Assembly (NCBI RefSeq): GCF_003265995.1
Contig: NZ_MVJN01000001.1
Span: 372,001 to 436,000 of the forward strand
Source of the DNA: Legionella quinlivanii
GTDB taxonomy: Bacteria > Pseudomonadota > Gammaproteobacteria > Legionellales > Legionellaceae
DNA length: 64,000 nt
Reading direction: 5' to 3'
In this document: positions 8,218 to 16,666 of the stretch, piece after piece
Position numbering within the stretch: the first letter of the stretch is position 1
How the letters are laid out: each line of letters opens with the position of its first letter
Position numbers and translations under genes: made by a program
The notes under the pieces: model-generated
Database searches by the model: none
What the model was told of the DNA's origin: nothing
Seen by the model: only the letters and a program-made list of their open reading frames with translations

Positions 8218-8738
8218 AAAGTGATTTTCGTATAAACCAGAGAGGAGCCACACTGGCAGTCAGCTTGCTTTTACTGCTTGTAATTACACTATTAGCCATC
8301 AGTGCCGTTCAGGTAACGCAAATGCAGGAAAGAATGTCTGCCAATATGCAAAATAAGGAAATGTCATTTGCATCTGCAGAAACTGCTTTAGTTGCCGGAG
8401 AAAACTGGTTACTTCGGCAAAGCAGGCAGCCCACCCTTTATACACTCTGCCCGAGCTTTCCCTGTGTGCAGGAGTCCTATCAAAATCTTGATTTTGTCAG
8501 TCAGTCAGACAGCTGGTGGAAAAGCAACTCTGCTGAGTATAGCTCCACCCTGAAACAAGCAAGCTCTAAACCGCGATTTATTATTGAGTTTCTACAATTT
8601 GTGCCTGATTCTCCTGTGGTTGGAACCTCGTCATCTCGCAGCAAAGGGGTTTATTACTATCAGGTTACCGGAAGAGGTTATGGTTTTACGGATGAGGCAA
8701 TTACCGTATTGCAGACCACAGTGGGAAGGAGGTTTTAA
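8214..8738 (+). CDS. pilX: Type IV pilus minor pilin PilX
   Basis: The N-terminus RGATLAVSLLLLLVITLLAISAVQVTQMQERMSANMQNKEMSFASAETAL is the PilX signature (PilX_N), a G-x-leader with a long hydrophobic helix lacking the usual Glu5. The 174-aa length is typical. The last base of its stop codon is the first base of the pilY1 ATG. It forms the tip-priming complex together with PilV, PilW and PilY1. Confidence 0.9.
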   Translation: MKSDFRINQRGATLAVSLLLLLVITLLAISAVQVTQMQERMSANMQNKEMSFASAETALVAGENWLLRQSRQPTLYTLCPSFPCVQESYQNLDFVSQSDSWWKSNSAEYSSTLKQASSKPRFIIEFLQFVPDSPVVGTSSSRSKGVYYYQVTGRGYGFTDEAITVLQTTVGRRF

Positions 8739-11700
8739 TGAAACGACTCCTGCTGATAGTTTGGCTTTTGTGCTTTGGAATCCTGACCAGTCAGGCCGCA
8801 ACCCTGAACTTATCGCAAACACCTTTGTTTATTTCTTCTTCAGTAGCTCCCTTGACGATGCTGATTCTTGAGCGAGACCATAAGCTCTACTTTGAAGCTT
8901 ACAATGATGCATCAGATATTAATGGCGATGATATTATTGATTTACGGTTCAATCCAGCCATTGACTACTATGGGTATTATGATAGTTATAAATGTTATGG
9001 CTACAGTGGCCTGCAGCAATTTTTTTATCCTGTTTCAGCAACCAGCACGAAAAAATGTATTGGCGCCTGGAGTGGAAATTTTCTAAACTATGTAACTACT
9101 GCCAGACTGGACGCTATAAGAAAAGTACTTTATGGCGGATATCGCTCCAATGATGCGCTCAATCAAACCATTCTTGAACGAACCTATATTCCACAAGACG
9201 GGCATAGCTGGGGTAAAGAGTATACCAGTTTCGCTGTCGATGGGTATAATATAAGCGACTATACTCCCCTCCTCCCGCCCTTATTGGGTACACGTCATTT
9301 ATTTGTCAATACCACACTCAGAAATGGAACCAGTGCCCCCTTATTGCGCGTGGCAACCAATCAACCCTATCGCATATGGGAGTGGGTCAGCATTGAGGTG
9401 CCGGTCGCCGGCAGCCGAGCGCTTAATGGAAGTAGTGGTCCCCTTATTCTCGGAATCACTGACTATACGGTAAGAGTCAAAGTGTGTGACTCCAGCGTTG
9501 GACTTGAAAGCAACTGCCGGGCTTATCCCAATGGTCAGTATAAACCTATCGGGCTTCTCCAGGAGTTTGGTGAAAATAATTCGATGCTCTTTGGCCTGAT
9601 GACCGGCTCTTACAAGAACAATCTGGCGGGCGGTGTATTGAGAAAAAATATTTCAAGTATCACCGATGAAATCAATTTAAATACAGGTCAGTTTACGACG
9701 GTGAATGGCATTATTTCGACGATTAACAAGTTAACAGTCACCGGCTTTGATAGCAATTACAATTATTCCTGTGGATTCATCAGCACCAGAAATATTGTCA
9801 ATGGGGAATGTGAGATGTGGGGGAATCCCATCGGCGAGATTATGTATGAAGCGTTACGCTATCTCGGCGGCAAAGGTTCCCCTACCCCCAGTTTCGACTA
9901 TTCCAGTGGAACCGATGCGACGCTTGGCCTGCCAAAGCCGGGTTGGCAAAATCCTTATAGCATCTATCCATATTGCTCTCAAGCCAATCTATTAGTAATT
10001 AGCGATCTCTATCCTTCTTATGACAGCGATCAGGTGCCGGGAAACTCTTTTAATACGGCAAGCAGTGATTTAAATCCTGCACTGAATGCATCCTCGCTGG
10101 CTCAAACTATTTTTAATCGAGAGGGATTTACCAGTGTCTCGGCTTTCATCGGTCAATCCGGCGCAGTAGCCAATGGCGCCCCCACACCAAAGACCGTGAC
10201 CAGCTTCGGTAATATACGAGGGCTCGCCCCACAGGAAGCCAATTCGGAAGGCAGCTATTATGCAGCAAGTGCTGCGTATTATGGCTGGATAAATGACTTA
10301 AATAGTGCAAGAGGCACGCAAAATGTGAAGTCATACATTGTCGCCCTCTCTTCACCGCAACCTGAAATAAAATTCAAGGTGGGAAATAATATTGTCACCA
10401 TTGTCCCCTTCGCAAAATCAGTTGCAGGCTTAAATATCAATGCGGAGCAAGGGCAATATCAACCAACCAATGAAATCGTTGATTTTTATATTGAGTCACT
10501 CTCAAACACCGGCGGGGTTTTCCGGGTCAATTTTGCCGATTTGCAGCAAGGGGCTGATTTCGATATGGATGCGGTGGTTAAATATACTATTACAGTCAAC
10601 GCGAATAATACCTTAACGATTAGCACTGAAACGATTTATGCTGCGGGTGGCATTAATCAACACCTCGGATATGTCATTTCAGGTACCACCGCCGATGGGG
10701 TCTATCTCGAGGTGAGAGACAGCGATACCGCTGCGATCAATGATGTCGATTATTTTCTGGACACTCCTCCTGGAAAATTGCCTGGACAAGCCTGGCAAGA
10801 TAAAGCGGCATTACCAATATCCACGACAAGGACCTTTACTCCCAGCAATACCCCTTCGGCCATTATTTTCAATTCGCCGCTTTGGTATGCTGCAAAATGG
10901 GGAGGATTTAATGATTCCAATGCGAATAATGTTCCTGACATTCAGGGGGAATTTGATACCTCAAACAGCGGGGATCCTGATAATTACTTCCTGGTCACTA
11001 ATGCCAATAGCCTGCGGGCGCAACTGGCCAAAGCCTTCTCTCAGATAGTAGATCGGGCAGGCTCATTCTCTTCAGCCGCCCTAAGCAGCGGTTTTCTCTC
11101 ATCCGATACCTTTATTTATCAGGCCATCTTTCAAACCAAAGACTGGAGCGGCCAATTACTGGCTTTCCCTATTGATGAAACAAGCGGCAATATTCTTGCC
11201 ACCGGTAGTGGTCCACGAGGCTCTGTCTGGGATGCGGGTCAACTTCTCAGCCTGCAAAACTTTAACACCGGTCGAAAAATACTGACGTTTAAACCCTCAA
11301 CCAAAAAAGGAATTAAATTCAGATGGCCAGGCGCCCCTTCCTTTCCTGGTATATCTGATCTCGATTCAGCACAGATTAGCGCCCTTAACACCAATCCTCA
11401 GAATGCGCTAAGTGACAATCTGGGAGGCAGCCGTCTTAATTATTTAAGGGGTGATCAGTCGCTCGAACAGAAAAATGGGGGAACATTCCGTAATCGAAAA
11501 ACCCTGCTTGGCGATATCATTAATTCGGAAGCCGTTGTTGTTGGAGCGCCTAATCAGAACTACCCAGCCGTCTGGCCGGATAATGCCCCGGAAAATACGG
11601 CTCCATACAGCACATTTCGTCAAAATAATATCAATCGGCAGAGCGTTATTTATGTCGGTGCTAATGATGGTATGCTGCACGCCTTTGATGCAAAGGCAGG

Positions 11701-13066
11701 AAATGAACTATTCGCCTATGTGCCTGCTGAAGTGTTTCCCAAGCTCAATTTGTTAACTGATCCTAATTACACCCATCAATTCTATGTCGATGGCTCACCT
11801 ACCGTGGTTGATGTGTTTATTAATTCCCAGTGGCGAACAGCACTGGTCGGTACGCTGGGAGGCGGCGGCCAGGGCGTTTTCGCACTGGATGTTACTACTC
11901 CGACCCAGTTTAATGAAAATAATGCCGCCAACATTGTGAAATGGGAGTTTACCGACAGCGATGATGTGGACCTGGGCTTTACTTATGGACAGGCGTCCAT
12001 TGTACGATTGGCGAATGGCCGCTGGGCAGCTGTTTTTGGCAATGGCTATAACAATACAGCCAGTGACGGTTTCGCCAGCACCACTGGTAACGCGGTTATT
12101 TATATCGTTGATATTGATACTGGCGAGCTGATTAAAAAGCTGGATACCGGGGTTGGCATGAGTGAGGATCCGCTAAGCCTTGGGCGTCCAAACGGGATGG
12201 CTTCACCTGCGGTGGTCGATACCGATGGTAATTCGATCGCTAATATTATCTATGCGGGTGATCTGTTCGGTAACTTATGGAAGATTGATATTTCATCGGC
12301 TAATCCGTCCCAGTGGCGCTTCTGGTATAATCAGGGAAATCAGCCACTGCCTCTTTTTATAGCCACCGACAGCACTGGAAAACGTCAGCCAATCACTACC
12401 AGACCCGAGATTTCGCGAGTGACTTTCAGTGCTTCAGCCTTACAGGTTTACATCGGAACAGGCAAATACCTTGAACCCAGTGATAAAACTGATTTGAGCG
12501 TGCAATCTGTCTATGCCTTAAGAGATGACAATACATCTCAAATACGACGCGACCAGCTTCGTCAACAGACTATTTTATCGGAGCAGGGAAACACTCGGGT
12601 AACGAGTACGAATCTGTTAGCGAATAATGATCGCGGCTGGTTTCTCGATCTGGTTATCAATGGTCAGGCTAGAGGGGAGCGCGTTATTTCCAATCTCACC
12701 TACTTAAACGGCAAAATCATTTTTGCAACCGTTATCCCCACTTCTGATCCCTGCGATTTCGGCGGTGAAAGCTGGCTTATGGAGTTAAATGCGCTGACGG
12801 GAAGCCGTCTGAATTATAATGTATTTGATTTGAATGGAGACGGCGCGTTTACCACCGCCGATTCAGTCACCTCCAGTGATGGCGGAGGCACTGTAACACC
12901 TAGCGGTATTAAGTCGGAAGTGGGTCTGATTGCCGGCCCTTCTATATTGAATGCCGGCAGTAAAGAATACAAATACATGCCAGGAACCAGCGGCGGCATT
13001 CAAAAAGTAGGTGAAAACCCGGGACCACAGATTTTCGGCCGTCAATCCTGGAAGCAGCTACAATAA
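8738..13066 (+). CDS. pilY1: Type IV pilus tip adhesin/assembly protein PilY1 (1442 aa)
   Basis: This large exported protein is needed for type IV pilus assembly, adhesion and twitching. A signal peptide (MKRLLLIVWLLCFGILTSQAA) is followed by a variable N-terminal part and a C-terminal PilY1 beta-propeller from roughly residue 930 onward. Propeller phrases include VIYVGANDGMLHAFDAKAGNELFAYVP and GTLGGGGQGVFALDVT. The conserved calcium loop DTDGNSIAN lies near residue 1161, followed by YAGDLFGNLWKID. A second Asp-rich loop, DLNGDGAFTTAD (about 1363), resembles a dockerin or EF-hand loop. No clear vWA MIDAS motif was seen. It is the last gene of the pil operon. Confidence 0.94.
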   Translation: MKRLLLIVWLLCFGILTSQAATLNLSQTPLFISSSVAPLTMLILERDHKLYFEAYNDASDINGDDIIDLRFNPAIDYYGYYDSYKCYGYSGLQQFFYPVSATSTKKCIGAWSGNFLNYVTTARLDAIRKVLYGGYRSNDALNQTILERTYIPQDGHSWGKEYTSFAVDGYNISDYTPLLPPLLGTRHLFVNTTLRNGTSAPLLRVATNQPYRIWEWVSIEVPVAGSRALNGSSGPLILGITDYTVRVKVCDSSVGLESNCRAYPNGQYKPIGLLQEFGENNSMLFGLMTGSYKNNLAGGVLRKNISSITDEINLNTGQFTTVNGIISTINKLTVTGFDSNYNYSCGFISTRNIVNGECEMWGNPIGEIMYEALRYLGGKGSPTPSFDYSSGTDATLGLPKPGWQNPYSIYPYCSQANLLVISDLYPSYDSDQVPGNSFNTASSDLNPALNASSLAQTIFNREGFTSVSAFIGQSGAVANGAPTPKTVTSFGNIRGLAPQEANSEGSYYAASAAYYGWINDLNSARGTQNVKSYIVALSSPQPEIKFKVGNNIVTIVPFAKSVAGLNINAEQGQYQPTNEIVDFYIESLSNTGGVFRVNFADLQQGADFDMDAVVKYTITVNANNTLTISTETIYAAGGINQHLGYVISGTTADGVYLEVRDSDTAAINDVDYFLDTPPGKLPGQAWQDKAALPISTTRTFTPSNTPSAIIFNSPLWYAAKWGGFNDSNANNVPDIQGEFDTSNSGDPDNYFLVTNANSLRAQLAKAFSQIVDRAGSFSSAALSSGFLSSDTFIYQAIFQTKDWSGQLLAFPIDETSGNILATGSGPRGSVWDAGQLLSLQNFNTGRKILTFKPSTKKGIKFRWPGAPSFPGISDLDSAQISALNTNPQNALSDNLGGSRLNYLRGDQSLEQKNGGTFRNRKTLLGDIINSEAVVVGAPNQNYPAVWPDNAPENTAPYSTFRQNNINRQSVIYVGANDGMLHAFDAKAGNELFAYVPAEVFPKLNLLTDPNYTHQFYVDGSPTVVDVFINSQWRTALVGTLGGGGQGVFALDVTTPTQFNENNAANIVKWEFTDSDDVDLGFTYGQASIVRLANGRWAAVFGNGYNNTASDGFASTTGNAVIYIVDIDTGELIKKLDTGVGMSEDPLSLGRPNGMASPAVVDTDGNSIANIIYAGDLFGNLWKIDISSANPSQWRFWYNQGNQPLPLFIATDSTGKRQPITTRPEISRVTFSASALQVYIGTGKYLEPSDKTDLSVQSVYALRDDNTSQIRRDQLRQQTILSEQGNTRVTSTNLLANNDRGWFLDLVINGQARGERVISNLTYLNGKIIFATVIPTSDPCDFGGESWLMELNALTGSRLNYNVFDLNGDGAFTTADSVTSSDGGGTVTPSGIKSEVGLIAGPSILNAGSKEYKYMPGTSGGIQKVGENPGPQIFGRQSWKQLQ

Positions 13067-13068
13067 GC

Positions 13069-13299
13069 CTACATTACCAGAATAGCGCTCGCTGCTGTAT
13101 CCGGTTCCTCCGGCTTCCTGGGTAAACAGTGACCAAAGAACTGATTGCCGCATTGTGTATTACGCTCTCTGAAAATACGAGTAATGTGCATTTCCGGGGC
13201 AACCCGTATCTCTTCCGGAATTCCTGCTGGTACTTCAGCACAGGATTTCATGGTATTAAATTGTTGCAGTTCTTTAATGCTATATTGTTTTTTAGCCAT
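13069..13299 (-). CDS. Small hypothetical protein (76 aa)
   Basis: No family is recognised. The ATG is preceded by GGAG at good spacing, and the frame ends 2 bases from the convergent pilY1 stop. The product begins MAKKQYSIKELQQFNTMKSC and has three cysteines (about 20, 50 and 58) in a polar body ending in a short hydrophobic tail. The good ribosome site supports a real gene, but there is no other proof. Lack of a terminator between it and pilY1 means the two transcripts probably overlap. Confidence 0.5.
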   Translation of the reverse strand: MAKKQYSIKELQQFNTMKSCAEVPAGIPEEIRVAPEMHITRIFRERNTQCGNQFFGHCLPRKPEEPDTAASAILVM

Positions 13300-13337
13300 T
13301 TTTGCTCCGCTTAAATCCGGGGGGTGCCCTACGAAAT

Positions 13338-13575
13338 CCTCTCTCCCTCAGGGAGAGAGTTAGAGAGAGGGATTAAAATCAACCCTCACCCTAGCCCTCA
13401 CTGCCATTAAGTTAAGGACTATGTCATTCCCGCGAAAGCGGGAATCCATTCCTCAATTGGCATTATAGCTAGCTCAGAGATGGTTCCCCGCCTTCGCGGG
13501 GAAGACAGTTTAATATACAACTGAGCTTCACTTGATGGCAGTGATCCTAGCCCTCTCCCAACTTGGGAGAGGGGA
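13338..13575. repeat. Repeat A copy interrupted by element B
   Basis: Family A is a palindromic intergenic repeat with ends CCTCTCTCCCTCAGGGAGAG and CCCTCTCCCAACTTGGGAGA, joined by AACCCTCACCCTAGCCCT. Here the left part runs 13338-13398 and the right part 13546-13575, with element B between them. Further copies lie near 44995-45263 and 60492-60606, with remnants at 22481-22511 and 51907-51925. The gap 13300-13608 holds no gene. Confidence 0.85.
13399..13543. mobile_element. Element B: 145-bp MITE-like palindromic repeat
   Basis: The terminal inverted repeats are CACTGCCATTAAGTTAA at the left and the complement of TTCACTTGATGGCAGTG at the right. Inside are two GC-rich hairpins (ATTCCCGCGAAAGCGGGAAT and CCCCGCCTTCGCGGGG). 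CCTAGCCCT flanks both sides (13390-13398 and 13546-13554), which looks like a 9-bp target duplication. Without the insert the flanks rebuild a normal repeat A. It has no coding capacity, so any mobilising enzyme acts in trans and is not in the window. Related copies lie at 22338-22480 and 51762-51906. Confidence 0.8.
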
Positions 13576-13608
13576 TTTTCTTTTTAAATTGACGCCTATG
13601 CACCTACC

Positions 13609-14034
13609 TCAGGCAGCACAGGAGGCAGAAGCAGAAACAGCTTCGCCAAAATTGGGATTCACTTCCTCGATTTCCTGCTCACGTAATTTAATCAATGATC
13701 TGATTTGAGTGCTTTGCAATGAAATTGCAGCAGTGAAGATCTCGGGGTTATTGTTTAATTGAGCAAGATTTTCTTTCTGTTCAGCACTAAGCCACACTTT
13801 GTAGCAGGATAGGGTTTGATGAGCACCCAGACGTGAAGATAGTGCTTTTTTTAAAGAGTCTGTGGATGTATAAAATTGACGCACCACATTACTCTGGCTG
13901 GCGCAGAGCCACATTCGCTTGTTCCCAGCGGTCTGATTTCTAAACTGCTCGAGTACAGGAACGTAATACCAACTTTGGTTTGCCTCTTTATTTTCTGGGG
14001 CCACCGCCCCACTTCTATTAAAAAAACCGGTCAC
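13609..14034 (-). CDS. Hypothetical protein (141 aa)
   Basis: This is an unrecognised soluble protein. The start is a GTG (14032-14034) behind an AGAG-type ribosome site; the next Met is only at residue 41. The sequence is polar with no signal peptide or membrane segment and ends in a small-residue tail (GEAVSASASCAA). It is divergent from the 437-aa gene at 14116 and shares an intergenic region of about 80 bp that carries a PmrA-box-like site, so the two may be co-regulated. Confidence 0.65.
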   Translation of the reverse strand: MTGFFNRSGAVAPENKEANQSWYYVPVLEQFRNQTAGNKRMWLCASQSNVVRQFYTSTDSLKKALSSRLGAHQTLSCYKVWLSAEQKENLAQLNNNPEIFTAAISLQSTQIRSLIKLREQEIEEVNPNFGEAVSASASCAA

Positions 14035-14051
14035 TTTGATTCTCTTTTGTA

Positions 14052-14086
14052 CTTAATACGGCCTTAATGTTTATACCATATTATAC
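14052..14086 (+). promoter_or_regulatory. PmrA-box-like tandem repeat and -10
   Basis: Two half-sites, CTTAATACG (14052-14060) and CTTAATGTT (14063-14071), are separated by GC. This matches the described Legionella PmrA box (cTTAATatT, 2 bp, cTTAATatT). TATTAT (14079-14084) follows 10 bases after the second CTTAAT core. The site precedes the ATG at 14116 by 45 bases. PmrA binding is inferred from the match. Confidence 0.6.
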
Positions 14087-14115
14087 GCAGGGTGTACATT
14101 AAGTTTTAAAATTAT

Positions 14116-15429
14116 ATGAAAACCAAGCAAACGGCAGTTACCGTACAAAGCAACATCCTGGAACAATTAAGACAATTAGTTCGTCAAGAAAAGCATGGAT
14201 ATTTCAGTACCAATAATAAAGCAGCATTTCTTAAGCAGTTGGACGAAGCCCTGTCTTTAAACGATACGATGAGTATCAGTGACCTGGCTTGTGCGATATC
14301 TACTGTGGAGAATCTGCTTATTAAACCCGAAGGAGCTACTGCGGCAATTCATTTTAAAGATTACCTGGACAGCAAACAGTATCGAATACTGGACAAAGCC
14401 CAATCTATAGCCGCTCCATCAGCAAAAAAAGTTTCTATTATTATCCCGGAAGGAGATATCGAGATCAGCAGTCTGCTGATAAAGCTGCATGAATCCTTAC
14501 TGAACAGTTATCAGTTATCCCGCAATCATGCCGAAGGTCTGATTCCTGTCACTAAAGTGAAATACAGCGCCGAGCAATTACAAAGCACTCAATCATTTTT
14601 TGATTTGGAATTGACGACCCAGCAGGCGCAGCTTCCCGATAGTGCTACCATCATTAAAGATATTCAGCGCAAGGGAGTGACTCTTAATGGAAAAGCGATC
14701 ACAGCCAAAGACAGTAATGATAATAATGATCCCTGGATTCGGCAGGCCATCGAAAACTTCACAGGAGACCAGATTGATACCGCCAACTCAAAGGCTAATA
14801 AGATGTATCATTTTGGCGGCCAGTTTCTTGAAGCGATTCTTCTGCAGGAATTCACCCATAGCATGCAGCTAGCGCATAACCCGGATTTTATTCTTGAGCG
14901 CGGTATGGTGAAAGGCCACATCGATTGGGTTAAGAATCCTGAAACTCAAGAAATTTCTGCAAAAATTAATCTGAAAGTATTCACCTGCTCTACCGCCGAT
15001 CTGGATGATGTCGAAGATCCGCAGAAGTTTTTCACCATTGGCAGTGACGGTTCATCGCTGGTTCACGTCAGTAACGATGATATTGAAAAGGTCATTCCCC
15101 GAGCCTCAGCTGAGGTCAGCGGAAAAACAAAAGGCAATATTGTACCGGTCTGTGAGTTAAATGGTACGGTCAGGATGGTTTTTGATCAGAGCCAGGGTGC
15201 ATATCATCTGAAGGTTTCCGGGTTTACAAACAAAATCAACACACCAGACTTAATTTCAAATAAAGCGCCTCAGTTTAGTCCGGTTGAAAAAGCGGCTTTC
15301 GAGGCTCCTGTAAAAGTCGGTACAGCCAGTCTTTTGGCAAGCTTTGGTAAATTCGCTTTGCCTAAAGCATCCCGAATTGAAGGAGCAGCGGCATCTGATG
15401 CACCCACTTTGGTGAGCAACAAACAGTAA
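14116..15429 (+). CDS. Orphan protein, putative Dot/Icm effector (437 aa)
   Basis: No domain is recognised. The protein is soluble with no signal peptide. It has a helical N-terminal part (about 1-135), a central segment with LPDSATIIKDIQRKGVTLNGKAI, and a probably beta-rich C-terminal half that includes HIDWVKNPETQEISAKINLKVF. The tail is rich in small and polar residues. The upstream PmrA-box-like site, the orphan status and a strong rho-independent-like hairpin after the gene suggest a stand-alone effector transcript. Function is unknown. The effector call is inference. Confidence 0.65.
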   Translation: MKTKQTAVTVQSNILEQLRQLVRQEKHGYFSTNNKAAFLKQLDEALSLNDTMSISDLACAISTVENLLIKPEGATAAIHFKDYLDSKQYRILDKAQSIAAPSAKKVSIIIPEGDIEISSLLIKLHESLLNSYQLSRNHAEGLIPVTKVKYSAEQLQSTQSFFDLELTTQQAQLPDSATIIKDIQRKGVTLNGKAITAKDSNDNNDPWIRQAIENFTGDQIDTANSKANKMYHFGGQFLEAILLQEFTHSMQLAHNPDFILERGMVKGHIDWVKNPETQEISAKINLKVFTCSTADLDDVEDPQKFFTIGSDGSSLVHVSNDDIEKVIPRASAEVSGKTKGNIVPVCELNGTVRMVFDQSQGAYHLKVSGFTNKINTPDLISNKAPQFSPVEKAAFEAPVKVGTASLLASFGKFALPKASRIEGAAASDAPTLVSNKQ

Positions 15430-15444
15430 CGATTATCCTTATCC

Positions 15445-15481
15445 GTCTCGAGGACTCACCATCGGTGACGTCCTTAGAGAC
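15445..15481 (+). terminator. Long hairpin terminator candidate
   Basis: Nested arms GTCTC/GAGAC, AGGAC/GTCCT and TCACC/GGTGA fold into one long stem with a 3-base loop, 15 bases after the stop of the 437-aa gene. The run after it is only moderately T-rich. Confidence 0.6.
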
Positions 15482-15539
15482 AAGCTTCGCTCTTAATAAA
15501 CTAAAACAGCATTTATAAATAACAAATCTTATTCATAGA

Positions 15540-15546
15540 CTATACT
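15540..15546 (+). promoter_or_regulatory. Sigma-S-like extended -10 of the yqjD-like operon
   Basis: CTATACT is the consensus extended -10 of RpoS promoters and lies 59 bases before the ATG of the yqjD-like gene. No good -35 is visible, as is usual for RpoS promoters. E. coli yqjD is RpoS-dependent, which agrees. Confidence 0.45.
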
Positions 15547-15604
15547 TAATTAGTAACGATATTTTTTTTAAAGAATAATCGACAACCAATTAAGGAACGA
15601 TGAA

Positions 15605-15901
15605 ATGGAAAATTCAAATCTAAATCAACCACGATCAAATGGACCGCAAATGAGCAATAAATCTGGATTCAAATCAGAATCCCATGTAGGTGAAGCAGCT
15701 AGTCAGCTTCTCGAAGAAGGTAAAAAATTCGCGAATGAACTCTATCAGGAGAATATTGCCCAAAAAGTTACTGAAGCACAGGAAACAGTGAAACAATATT
15801 CTGATGAGTTAACTGAAAAGGTAAAAACCAATCCGCTGAGTGCATTACTAATCGCTGGAGGCATCGGGTTCGTATTGGCCAAAGTTTTATCTATAAAATG
15901 A
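15605..15901 (+). CDS. YqjD/ElaB-type membrane-anchored protein (DUF883-like)
   Basis: This is a 98-aa tail-anchored protein with an amphipathic helical body (residues 30-75, many Glu, Lys and Ala) and a C-terminal membrane segment NPLSALLIAGGIGFVLAKVL. This is the layout of E. coli YqjD and ElaB, inner-membrane proteins that bind stationary-phase ribosomes. GGAACG precedes the ATG. It overlaps the next gene by 4 bases (ATGA) in a yqjD-yqjE-yqjK-like operon. Confidence 0.8.
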   Translation: MENSNLNQPRSNGPQMSNKSGFKSESHVGEAASQLLEEGKKFANELYQENIAQKVTEAQETVKQYSDELTEKVKTNPLSALLIAGGIGFVLAKVLSIK

Positions 15902-16326
15902 GTAACCTATTTGAATCGATAACAGGCCTTGTTTCCAGTAAACTGGAAAGCTATAAGTTACTCGCGAAAGTATTCCAGCTGGAAACAAGACTGGCAGCGA
16001 TGGGGGTTTTGCCTCTCATTATCCATACAGTCATGTTTTTGATTATCAGCATGACTTTATGGCTGCTGGTAATGTCGCTGGTGGCCTATGGTTTATTTTA
16101 TCTCCTTGGCAGTATCGCACTAGCCTTACTGTTAGTGGTCGTTCTAAACCTGGGGATAATGTATACCATTTACAGGCTTGCCCTTTCAAATATAAGAAAG
16201 ATGAGTTTTGAAAAAACCCGAGAATATTTTTCTCACCATCCGGAAGATATCCATGATGAAGCAGAGACAACAAATCTACCAAGAGCTGATGCAGGCAGAC
16301 ATGCGGTTAAAGCTCGAGTTGAGTAA
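15898..16326 (+). CDS. YqjE-like inner-membrane protein
   Basis: This is a 142-aa protein with two strong membrane segments (about 38-70 and 72-98, PLIIHTVMFLIISMTLWLLVMSLVAYGLFYLL and SIALALLLVVVLNLGIMYTIY) and a charged C-terminal tail. The size, topology and position after a yqjD-like gene match the YqjE (phage holin superfamily III-like) family. Its function is unknown in any organism I can name. The next gene starts inside its 3' end. Confidence 0.75.
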   Translation: MSNLFESITGLVSSKLESYKLLAKVFQLETRLAAMGVLPLIIHTVMFLIISMTLWLLVMSLVAYGLFYLLGSIALALLLVVVLNLGIMYTIYRLALSNIRKMSFEKTREYFSHHPEDIHDEAETTNLPRADAGRHAVKARVE

Positions 16327-16549
16327 AGTTCGCTATTATAAGCGAAATCTTGACTACAACATGGGTGATAAACGCATGGTTGCCCTTGGAGCGCTTCCAC
16401 TGGTATTTATAGGATGGAAAATGATTCGGGCCTCAGGGATTTTTGCCTTTTTAAGAGAAGCAGCAAAATTCGCCATACTGACAGCAATCGGCAGTATGAA
16501 AAGAAATTTTCTGCTGAATCTGAAGTCACTAATCAGCCGCTCTTTTTAG
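16253..16549 (+). CDS. YqjK-like small protein
   Basis: The start at 16253 is chosen because GGAAG sits 6-7 bases upstream; the frame is open further left but lies wholly inside the yqjE-like gene. The product (98 aa) has a charged helical N-terminus (MMKQRQQIYQELMQADMRLK) and a moderately hydrophobic segment near MVALGALPLVFIGWKM. It overlaps the previous gene by 74 bases. It corresponds by position to yqjK; the sequence similarity is weak by eye. Confidence 0.65.
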   Translation: MMKQRQQIYQELMQADMRLKLELSKVRYYKRNLDYNMGDKRMVALGALPLVFIGWKMIRASGIFAFLREAAKFAILTAIGSMKRNFLLNLKSLISRSF

Positions 16550-16566
16550 ATCTCATTTTTTCCTTC

Positions 16567-16652
16567 CGTCTTTGCGAACGAAGTGAAGCAATCCAGAGCA
16601 GTGCCCGAATGGAGTTTTGAACTGGATTGCTTCGCCAAGGCTCGCAAAGACG
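16567..16652. repeat. Repeat C: palindromic intergenic element
   Basis: The arms CGTCTTTGCGA and GCTCGCAAAGACG, and inside them GAAGCAATCCAG and CTGGATTGCTTC, form a long imperfect hairpin of about 86 bp. A second copy lies at 53267-53353 and a half copy near 57664. It may serve as a bidirectional terminator between the convergent yqjK-like and sppA-like genes. Confidence 0.8.
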
Positions 16653-16666
16653 ATTACTGACGAGCT

